A DNA stretch of 18,828 nucleotides from Conidiobolus incongruus B7586 (taxonomy: Eukaryota > Entomophthoromycota > Entomophthoromycetes > Entomophthorales > Conidiobolaceae), in NCBI GenBank assembly GCA_000697335.1, contig JNEM01014478.1, positions 1-18,828 of the forward strand, written 5' to 3'. Of this stretch, positions 10,161 through 18,828 are shown one piece after another. Each line of letters starts with the position of its first letter. Position 1 is the stretch's first letter. The notes beneath the pieces are model-generated. The model searched no databases. It was not told where the DNA came from and saw only the letters and a list, made by a program, of their open reading frames with translations. The position numbers and the translations under genes were made by a program.

Positions 10161-12171
10161 TTAAATATAGTTGTATACTAGGGAATAATTTAATTTTATT
10201 TTTAATATTATGTTTAAAAGGTAATTTATCTATAAATTTAAAAACATTAGTAAATTAACTTATTATATTAAATAAGAAGTAGTTATTAAATATAACTTTA
10301 TTAAAATCAACAGATAAAGTATTAATAAATAAATAATAAACAAATATATATCTTTAAAATTATTAAAGTTTTTAATTAGTTTTTTACATTAGTTTTTGTT
10401 TATAATAATAAAATTATTTGTTAAAATTATAGAGTTAGTGTTAGGTATAATATTTAATAATTTTATAGTAGGGTATTATAACATTTTTAAGATTAATTCT
10501 ACTAATTTTTTTTAAAATGTAAAAAAAATAAATTTGTAGCTTTTTAAGGTAATATTTATAGATATAAAACTGTGATATTTAAACTAATTTTAACCTAATA
10601 TAAAAATATAACTAATATTACTAACTAGGAATTTAATATATTAAAAATAGTTAAAAAATAATAATAAATATTTAAATATAATACTAAATACTTATTCTAT
10701 TAAGTTATTAGTATATTTAATTATCAAGTTACTTTTTTAAATAGGTAAAGATAATTTTACAACAATAAAAAAAATAATATAACTAAAATAATTAGAATTA
10801 ATTAAAACACTAACAAGTATATTTATAAAAAAATTAATTAACATAAACAATAAAGTGATAGTTAAAGGTAAAAAATTACAAGGTAAATTAATTACTAAAA
10901 TATTTTTAATTTCTAATAATTTAATCAATTAGATTTCTCTAGTATATATAATTTAATTTATAAAATCAATAGTCTATTAGAACTTTTGTAGATTAGATTA
11001 GAATCTACTAACTAATTATAAAAGGGGTAATTCTAAAGTTATATTAATATTATTCAAGTTTGATTTATGGTTGGTAAGTTAAAATTATTGAGAATTAAAT
11101 AAATATTGCTTTTTTAAAAGATATTTATTAGTTTTATAATTAACTTAAGTTTTTCAACAGTAATAATAATTTTTGTTTATTCTTAAGTAAGCTTTAACTT
11201 TTTTACTAAAAGTTTTCTTATAAAGCTTTAAAGCAAAAACATCTATCATTTAAAATTTAAGTAGGTTAAAATAAAATTTAAAAGATTAATTTTTAAGGTA
11301 GAAAAATTTAATTATAAAGTAAAAGATATTATTAATTATAATTGCTACATCACAAATGTTAAAAAAAATATATTATTAAAGTGTTTTTTATTAATTAATT
11401 AAAGCTTTATTTAAAGGTTAAAACATTATAATAAGTTATAGATTTGTTTTTCTTTAGTGATATTTAATATATTTAAATATATCTTATTAAATTTCTCAAT
11501 TAATTATTTTATAAAAGTTTTTTATTTAAGTTAAGAAAGCTTTTCTTTTATTAATTAAATTTAATTTTTTAAGTAATACCTCACTTTAAAAACTTTTTCT
11601 AATTATTTAAAAGTTTGTATTTTTATAGTAGGTTATCCTCTTGAAGATTCTTTAGGATTAAGCTTATAATAAATTAACTACCAAATATAAATAAATTTTT
11701 CTAAAAAAAAGTAGCTAATTTAAAGATATTCTTTAAATTTTTATCTGGGATTAAATTAAAATAATTCTTTATATTTTTAAAACAGTTTTCAAACTTGTAA
11801 AGGTTTTTAAAATTATCATAAGTAGTTAATTTGTTTTTAAAGATACTAAAGAGGTAGTTTAATATATTAACTATAGTAAAGTAGCTAGTTTATTAGATTT
11901 AAGCTTTTTGAAACATATTTTTTTTAATCAAAAGTTGTTTAATATAAGTTTTTTAGAGGGTAATAAGCTTTTAAAAACTAAAGTCTTAGATTTATTTAGT
12001 AATTATACTACTATTATTATTAAAATAATATAAGGGTATTTTTTTTAGTAGTATTATAGTATATAGTATTAAATTTAAATAAAATAAATTATAGATAAAA
12101 TTTAAAATAGTAATAATTAAGTTTAATATAAATAGTTATTAATTTCTAGTAGGTTTTAATAGTTTTATTAC
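10161..12171 (-). other. presumed gag-protease part of the retroelement, not readable
   Basis: By position this 2 kb between the RT remnant and the right (5') LTR should encode Gag and protease and hold the leader with the primer-binding site. I could not recognise a capsid, zinc-knuckle or protease motif with confidence. Base composition and the scarcity of CA/TG are the same as in the rest of the element. The assignment rests on layout alone. Confidence 0.45.
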
Positions 12172-12571
12172 TGTTACTATATAAGTATAATAGTAGTTAA
12201 ACTAATATAGTATAGAAGAAGATTTAATATAAAAATAGTGTATATAGAATATAGTAATATAATATAGCTATAGTGTACAATTATAAACAAAGTTTAATTA
12301 AGCTTTAAACTAAAATGAGTCACTGATATATTAAGATTTATATTAGGTAGTGTTAATATCCTATAATATTAATATAGTTTCAATTTTAAAAATAGTGTAA
12401 AAGTAAAAATAGTAAGAATTGAGAAGAAAAAGAGGAACTTAATTTATTAAATAATTTAATGCTATTTATATAATTAATTTAACTATATAAGTATAAATTA
12501 ATCATATAATTTATAGTTAATTAGATTATATAAAAGTGTATATAAGAATTTAAAAAACTAGTCTCTTAACA
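12172..12571 (-). repeat. right LTR (5' LTR of the element)
   Basis: This is a 400-bp partner of 6868-7273, with the better-kept termini: TGTTA at the left and TAACA at the right. It contains the 68-bp invariant block at 12284-12351. In element orientation it is the upstream LTR and would have held the promoter. Confidence 0.87.
12284..12351. promoter_or_regulatory. invariant LTR core with Gcn4/AP-1-type site and hairpin (right copy)
   Basis: Identical to 6981-7048. The hairpin arms are at 12291-12297 and 12305-12311, and TGAGTCA is at 12316-12322. As this is the 5' LTR, a bZIP site here would have sat in the element's own promoter. That role is inferred. Confidence 0.45.
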
Positions 12572-12682
12572 ATATTAATATAAATATTATTTTATAATAT
12601 TAAATTATAAAAATTATTTTTTTAAGAAAATAAACTAATAATATTATTATAAAAGATATTTATATAATAATATCAATAACCA

Positions 12683-12706
12683 AATAATAGAATAATAGAA
12701 TAATAG
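12683..12706. repeat. 3 tandem copies of AATAATAG
   Basis: There are three perfect head-to-tail copies of the 8-mer AATAATAG in the AT-rich flank to the right of the element. It is a simple short tandem repeat. Confidence 0.8.
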
Positions 12707-12854
12707 AATTAAAAAAATCTTTTAAGTTAAAGGTAAAATGATAAAATTTATATTTATTAATATAATATTAATAAATTATAAAGTTAATATAATACAAAAT
12801 TAGACATAAATTAATAATAATATAATAATTTCAATATATCAATAATATTATTTA

Positions 12855-13138
12855 ATATATGAATATTTTAATTAATTAAATTATATTAAAAGAAAATAAA
12901 ATTGATATATATAATATAATATTAATATTGGTATTCTTAACTTAAGGAAATATTAATATTTAGCAAAAATTAAGAAAATTATAAGGATTGAGAAAAAGGA
13001 GAAAAATATGTTTATTGGTTAAATCAATAATAATTATATAAATAAATTAGCTCTAATGAATGAAACACTTGATTTATTTAAAGTTAATTTCAGTCTTGGA
13101 ATATATAATAAAAAAATTTAAGAACCAGTCTTTTAAAA
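12855..13138 (-). repeat. possible older, decayed relative of the element's LTR
   Basis: Several blocks follow the LTR in the same order: a TTAATTAA-rich stretch, a TGATATAT block (near 12902), a block like TATTAGGTAGT, a GGATTGAGAAAAAGGAG segment (near 12984) that parallels the LTR's GAATTGAGAAGAAAAAGAGG, and a terminal AACCAGTCTTTTA (near 13121-13133) that parallels AACTAGTCTCTTA. Identity is patchy and the left boundary is unclear. A solo LTR of a sister family is the simplest reading. Confidence 0.4.
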
Positions 13139-14883
13139 AGTAATATATTTAATTTATTTAAATATTAAATAATTAAATATACAGATAATATTCGATTGAC
13201 CTTAAAATCCAAATATTGTTTTTTTGGTAATGAATAACATAATCAATAGAATCATAAATATAATAGAATAATTTTATAATATTTAACTAATTAATAATTT
13301 TATAGAATAATTATATTATTTGATGTTAATATCATAAATTTAATCTATTGATGCTTGATTAAATATTTATATCATAAAAAAATATCCATTTTTTTCAGAT
13401 AATGGAATTTATATTTTAAAACTTTGATAACTAGCCTGGGTAAATAACTTTTATCTACATTCAAATAATATTATATCAATTTGTTGATAATAAAACTGAT
13501 AATTTGATTACTAATTATATTTTATTACAAATATTTCTTACTGAAAATTTGAACAATGCAATATCCTATACTAATTTAAACGTTAAGGTCGTATCAAAAG
13601 ATGATATATGTAATTAACCCATCTTTTCATTCTTATTTCGATTTTATTACATTTCAAATACTATATTTTAAAATTCAAATTATAAATTACACAAATTTTT
13701 AATTAATTAATCCAATTTTACGAGCTTCGAGTAATATTTTAATCATTATAAAATTTCCATTAAATTACTATTGTTACTAAAAACAATCACATTATTCCTA
13801 TTATTACATGGTTTGGACCTATAATATTCATTTCAAAACATTTTCATTCTTTCGGCATTTCTACTCAATAATTAAATATTTTTTCTCAACTTCATACCGT
13901 TTGAAATTGACAATTTCTAATGCATTAATCAAACATTAAAAAACTATCATCATATATAATGATATTAATGATCGAAATTACAAAGTATAATCTCCTCTTA
14001 ATATTAAATCAATCAATAATATTAATCCGATTTCCATAATCATTATTCAAACTCAATTATATAATCGTAAATTAGGAAAAATTCAAATTTGTGATAATAG
14101 GATCAATTATCAAATCTCAACTGGTAAAAATCAATATTACTCAAAATGATCGAATATACTCAAATTCATTAATCAAAATAACACCTTTATACAACCCTTA
14201 GACCTAAGCGCTTTAATAAAAAATTATTAATATTTTCTAATATTGTGCGTTGTTATTTTTAATGTTATGTAATCTTCAAAAAAGTTCATCTTATAAATGA
14301 ATCAAGTTTACAAATGATAGAAATTCCAAATTTGTCAATATGGTGACAATCAATTAAAAATTTATGGTTAATTTAGGATTGAAATTTCAAAACAAATAGA
14401 TGATTTAAACGAGTAGTCCTTCTATTTAACAGGTGATCAAATATTCAATATTTTCAAAAGATTTTAATTAATAATAGTAAGTTTCTTACTTTTGACAATC
14501 TTATAGATTATAACAAAAATACAGAGATTATTCAAAATTGAATATTAATACATTAATATAATTTCAAAATTGTTAAAATAAATAAATTAAATATTAAATC
14601 ATCCTTGTTTGATATATTTATACATTACAGGTAATATAACTGAATATTTAAATATAATGAAATAATATAATTAAGATTAAATCAATGATTCAGCTAACTG
14701 AATAGCCTTTATAATATGGATTATGATATCATTATTAGGCCTTAAAAAATAAAGTTAATATTGTATCTCTAGCCACATTTGGTGAGCTGATATTTAAAAT
14801 CATAAATCCAATAAATTTAAAGTTTAAAGATATTTTTAGAAATTATAACAAATCAAAATATTGCCAAATTATAGATAACATTC

Positions 14884-14923
<40 letters not shown>

Positions 14924-15585
14924 CATTAATTGATAATATAAGATTATTTCAGATTGATTATTTTTTTAATTTGTTGACAATAATAATCAAATAAATTGAT
15001 TGAAATTCCTTTAGCTTTGAATTCTCTACAATAACCAATAAAATTATGTTCAATTCATTGAATCATCAATTAACTATGTTTCAATAATAATTTATTCACA
15101 CTAATTTCAATTCAATGAGAAACGATGAAAAGCTTGAGATATGGTGGGATCAACCAATCATATGTCAGATGAGGATGGATTTAGGATATTTTAATTTTGG
15201 TGATTTAATTTGATCAGAGTTATTAATTAGTATGTAAATCTCCTACATTTCGAATCGCTTCTACCAAGCTTTTTTAAATCTTTATTTTAATAACTACTTT
15301 CACTTTTTTATTTAATTACCCAGCTTATAATTTTTTATTATTATAACTTGGTTTAAATTCATAGTATTAGTTACATTAGTTCGTATTATTTTAATAATAT
15401 TTAATATTTTGAATTGGAAATTGTAAATTATATTCGCCAAATATTATAAATTCAGTTTAATTGTACTAGCATTTATTTTTATATTGAATTACTATTTTAT
15501 TTTTTATTAAATTTTAATATAAGTCAGCTGGGGGTATTATCTAAATATTTTTTTTATATAGTATAAAGGAAATCAAAGATAAAAA
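13139..15585. other. AT-rich upstream spacer, no gene recognised
   Basis: No gene is supported on either strand. The longest ATG-started frame I noticed is 43 codons (plus 13808-13939) and is rich in F, Y and K as the base composition dictates. CA and TG dinucleotides are ordinary here, unlike in the element. The end of the spacer should carry the promoter of the lipid kinase gene. A G-rich patch in an otherwise A/T stretch, CAGCTG at 15525-15530 running straight into GGGG, lies about 55 bases before the ATG. Confidence 0.55.
14887..14920. repeat. (AT)17 microsatellite
   Basis: A perfect 34-bp run of AT dinucleotides, self-complementary and likely to vary in length between strains. It lies about 670 bp upstream of the lipid kinase start codon. 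Confidence 0.95.
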
Positions 15586-17795
15586 ATGACCGACAAACAC
15601 TGTGATTTCGACGGTCCCACTTTGTTACTAACAAAACCCAAAGAACATAACGACATAAACAAAGAATCTGAACATATTATCTACACTTCGCCAGTTTCCA
15701 CCAATTCCAAATTTGAAACAATAAATATTCATAAAGAACCAAAATCAGCACGATCGAATTGGAATGAACTAGATTCAATATTTTCAACATTCCGCAAAAG
15801 TGTGGAACCATGTCCATACTCGCGTTCTGCACCGAGTCTAATAGGTATGACAACGTCGTCACTCCCTGTTACACCGCAGAATAAACATTCGCCTCTTAAT
15901 TCACCCAACGATATTAACAGCTTACCTGGTCATAATTTTGAACAGCAACACTTGTCTGTCGCTTCATCTATCAGAAAAACAACTTCTATTGATTTGATAA
16001 TAACTGTTAGAAATCCAGTAACAGAGAATACTGATATTGGGATCGAAATATCACCAGTACCAGGTATTCTTAAATGACATTAACATGATCTTAACTTTAA
16101 ATTTATTTCAAATTCCTAGAATTAACAAGAAGCGAAGATGGTAAATCATTCCAAGAGATTCGAACACGATTCAATAGATCACTTAGTTTTACTCCATTTA
16201 CGGTTGTTCCCAATTGGATGAATCCCAAAGAAGGTGATGAGCCAATAAACCATCGGGCCGTGTTGGATCCACGCACTGGCACATCATATCATCCGCAGAA
16301 AAGTGATGAATTACCTCGTGTAAAAAATGCTGATCCAGTTCAACTAGCACATATGGCTGAGCTTTCTGAACTCACTTGGGAGGAGGCTCGTAACCGCATG
16401 AAACAATTTAAAAAACAGAAAAAGAGAACAAGATCCCAACTTAAAGCGAATAAGAGTCCCCAGATTGGTACGAAAGTCGGGGAGGGCCACCACAACTATG
16501 TGCTCATGTATAATATGCTTACTGGAATTCGTGTATCTGTATCCAGATACTCTGCAAAACCATGGAGAGAACTTACAGCAGAAGACTTTGGATCTGCTCA
16601 CAAATTGGCATTTGATATCACAGGGAATGAACTGACCCCTTCATCAAAATATGACTTCAAGTTCAAGGACTATGCTCCATGGGTATTTCGTCACCTGCGC
16701 AAACTATTCAAAGTGGATGAAGCAGATTATCTAGTATCACTCACACTGAAATATATTCTTTCCGAATTGAGCACACCTGGTAAAAGTGGTAGCTTTTTTT
16801 ACTATTCCAGAGATTATCGCTTTATTATCAAGACCGTACATCACACTGAACACAAATTCTTCAGAAATATTCTCAAGGGATACTATCACCACATTCGTAC
16901 CAATCCCAATACACTTATTTCGAGAATTTTTGGTTTACACAGAGTCAAGTTGCCTCATATGAAGAAAATTCATTTTGTAGTCATGGCCAATGTATATCCA
17001 CCCTCTAAAGATATCCACGTGCAATTCGATTTGAAAGGATCAACGCTGGGAAGGTACTTGGACGAAAGTAAGTCATCAGGTCAAAAGGTACTCAAGGATT
17101 TGAATTGGCTGGAACAAGGCCGGTGTCTCAGTCTAGGCCCTATCAAGAGACATCAGCTTTATTACCAACTTGAAAATGACGTTGCTTTCCTCACAGCCCA
17201 CAACATTATGGACTACAGCCTACTTCTTGGTATCCACAATATGGACGTTGGTAACAGCGAACAAATCCGTCAAAACACATTAACCCTTTTTGACCCACCG
17301 TCACGAGATAGCCAAACTGGAGTTCGACCGCGTCAAGATTCACAATGTCAGAAGCCAGAGAATTCTCGTTCGCGCGTCAAAATGAACGTTGATAGGCTCC
17401 GCAAGCTTGTATTTTCTATCGACCCAGTTCAGCTCAAGGACAAAAGTGGTGAACCCTTCTCACAAGACTCGACAGATGAACGCATCAATCATATGTTTTA
17501 CAAGGATGATGGTGGCTTTTTGGCAACTGATGAGGACGATAGGCCCCTTAGTGAACTATACTGTATGGGCATCATAGACATCATGACTCCCTACAATTTT
17601 AAGAAGAGAGTGGAGCACTTTTGGAAGGGTATAGGTCACGATATCAATCAGGTATCCGCAGTCGACCCCAGAACTTACGGTCACCGATTCTTAGACTTTA
17701 TTACAAGGAGCATCAAGAATCACTCAGATCTCTTGGATAATTTGAAAGATTATCAGATGAGCAGCCACTCCAAATTCAAAAACAAGTTGGACTAA
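15586..17795 (+). CDS. MSS4: phosphatidylinositol-4-phosphate 5-kinase (Mss4-like), one intron
   Basis: Two exons (15586-16063 and 16120-17795) join in frame to 717 residues. The enzyme phosphorylates PI(4)P to PI(4,5)P2 at the plasma membrane, feeding actin organisation, endocytosis and TORC2 signalling in fungi. The N-terminal 270 residues are polar and serine/threonine-rich, with S/T-P sites (T96, S102, S106) and a basic RSLSF stretch after the splice: likely regulatory. Then comes the Mss4-type block VGEGHHNYVL...YNMLTGIR (about 279-296). The kinase fold follows: GKSGS loop 380-384, ATP-binding K397 in FIIKTV, FDLKGS 462-467, catalytic MDYSLL 523-528 and metal-binding GIIDI with D646. The activation loop that sets lipid specificity follows, with K654-K655. 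The C-terminus carries the family DPxxYGxRFxxF segment. All key residues are present and the gene looks intact. The ATG is fixed by an in-frame TAA two codons upstream. AATAAA lies at 17877-17882. Confidence 0.95.
16064..16119 (+). other. 56-nt spliceosomal intron of the MSS4-like gene (phase 1)
   Basis: The reading frame from 15586 closes at a TGA within this stretch, and the frame of the kinase is open from 16120 on. Removing GTATTC...TTCCTAG joins them in frame through a split codon (G/AA, Glu160). A branch-like CTTAAC puts its A about 25 bases before the acceptor. The exon-side context CCAG/GTATTC is good, but GTATTC is a weak donor compared with GTATGT or GTAAGT. If retained, the product would stop after 163 residues. 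Confidence 0.85.
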
Positions 17796-18828
17796 CTATA
17801 CTTACACTAACTTAATAGATAAGTTGATTATTTTAATTGCATTACAGTCCATCATTATTGCACATATACTACAATGAATAAATAAGCAAATGGGATCAAT
17901 GGATCAAAAAAATTATTTCTTAATAAAATAGCAGTCCAAAATGAAAATCATAAATCCATCAAGATATTTATTAAATGTTCCTAATTGGATCATTCATAAT
18001 TCTCATGATCATTCGTTATTTTTCAATTGTTTATATTTATTGGGAAGAAAAATTTTTAATGAAAAGACTTGGTACAATTTGAATGATAATTACTCGAATA
18101 AATAATAATAATTATTATGTTGATAATATCTTTTGAGATCATTATATAAATTAAAATTGTTTTATTTTTACAACCTGATTGCAAATAATATATACAAGTC
18201 AATGATTAAATACTATCCACTACTGCAGGTTTCAAAGAAATTCTAGAGAGAAGAAAAGGATTTTAAATATGGTGCATATAGTAAGATTGTAAATATTATT
18301 CTATAATGTATACGATTAAATTAATATATGAGAGATTATTTTTTGATTTTTTTGCTAAATTATTTTTAATTTATAAATTTCAATCATCTAAAATTAAATT
18401 TGATCACCCTTGTACAAGTCTTATAATGAATTCAGTGATCCCAAAATCATAAGTTTATATAATAATTTTGGAATTTTGACTTGATAGACTATTATAAAAC
18501 AAAGATGTATATTTCTAGCAGGATTAATATCTAAATTTATTTTTACTTCATATTTATAATATTTTAAAATTTGACTTAATTTAAGTAATAAATGAAAATA
18601 ATCTTTAATTTCAATTATTAATAATTACCTTTTATCAATAATATTTTGGTATTTTAATTTTAAATTATTCTATAATTATGTAAAAAGTCCAAATTAATAT
18701 TATTTTAAAAAAATCACTTATAAAAAATATATTTATTTATTTATTTAACTTTTAAGTTTTAAATTCAAAAATAATATTAAAAAATATAATATAATATAAT
18801 AAATAATATTGAATTTATTTAATATTTA
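17796..18828. other. AT-rich downstream flank, no gene recognised
   Basis: It starts with the 3' UTR of the lipid kinase gene; the AATAAA at 17877-17882 is 82 bases past the stop and is the best poly(A) signal candidate. After that I see no open frame, RNA gene or repeat of note. From about 18500 the composition becomes nearly pure A/T, like the left edge of the window. Confidence 0.6.

Larger units (their letters stand above)
6868..12571 (-). mobile_element. fossil Ty3/Gypsy chromovirus (LTR retrotransposon), heavily decayed
   Basis: Two LTRs of about 400 bp bound 4.9 kb of internal DNA. The LTRs are bounded by short inverted ends (TGTTA...TAACA, clear in the right copy). On the minus strand the internal part still resembles gag-pol in the order reverse transcriptase, RNase H, integrase, chromodomain, which is the chromovirus order; gag and protease should lie to the right of the RT but are not readable. 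A short purine-rich tract (AAAGAAG on the minus strand, 7274-7280) abuts the left LTR, as a polypurine tract should for this orientation. No clear primer-binding site was recognised beside the right LTR. The element is broken throughout, with very many breaks, and cannot be active. The two LTRs differ at roughly one base in ten, almost all transitions. Age is hard to state because hypermutation rather than slow drift seems responsible. Confidence 0.9.

Noticed and set aside
10737-10928. 63-codon minus-strand ORF within the retroelement.
   Set aside because: It is a chance open window inside the decayed gag-pol region, not a separate gene.
13808-13939. 43-codon ATG-started plus-strand ORF rich in F, Y and K.
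   Set aside because: Length and composition are what AT-rich DNA gives by chance. No domain, no conserved motif and no supporting context.
15236-15280. tRNA-like TTCGAAT followed by CTACCA and a T-run that would suit a Pol III terminator.
   Set aside because: The five bases on either side of the loop do not pair, and no acceptor, D-arm or A-box is present upstream.

Overview
The window reads as nuclear DNA of an AT-rich fungus. Two conserved fungal genes lie on the + strand, about 11.8 kb apart: a mitochondrial ABC1/ADCK-family atypical kinase of the Mcp2/Cqd2 type (2034-3773) and a type I phosphatidylinositol-4-phosphate 5-kinase of the Mss4 type (15586-17795, one 56-nt intron). Introns are few and short, the coding DNA is clearly less AT-rich than its surroundings, and the spacers are very AT-rich. 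I cannot place the fungus below kingdom level. A mitochondrial Mcp2-like protein argues against the anaerobic rumen fungi, which otherwise share this base bias.

Layout: 1-2033 is AT-rich upstream DNA with no gene I can support. 2034-3773 is the MCP2-like gene. 3774-5990 is a spacer that is visibly less AT-rich and holds only short open stretches. 5991-6867 is extremely AT-rich. 6868-12571 is a fossil chromodomain-bearing Ty3/Gypsy element (chromovirus) on the minus strand, with LTRs of about 400 bp at 6868-7273 and 12172-12571. Remains of gag-pol are readable from right to left as RT, RNase H, integrase and chromodomain. 12572-13138 is AT-rich flank that appears to hold an older, more decayed relative of the same LTR. 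13139-15585 is AT-rich upstream DNA of the second gene with a 34-bp AT microsatellite. 15586-17795 is the MSS4-like gene. 17796-18828 is its AT-rich downstream flank.

The two genes are not an operon and have no evident joint function beyond general membrane biology: lipid and quinone homeostasis in mitochondria for one, plasma-membrane PI(4,5)P2 synthesis for the other. The most interesting signals are in the element. It shows a strong bias towards transitions and scarce CA/TG dinucleotides, as repeat-induced point mutation or a similar process would leave. A 68-bp block inside the LTRs, holding a 7-bp Gcn4/AP-1-type site and a hairpin, escaped that decay completely. A 46-bp copy of the LTR terminus sits inside the element. 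I found no convincing new multi-gene system, no CRISPR array, and no tRNA or rRNA gene.
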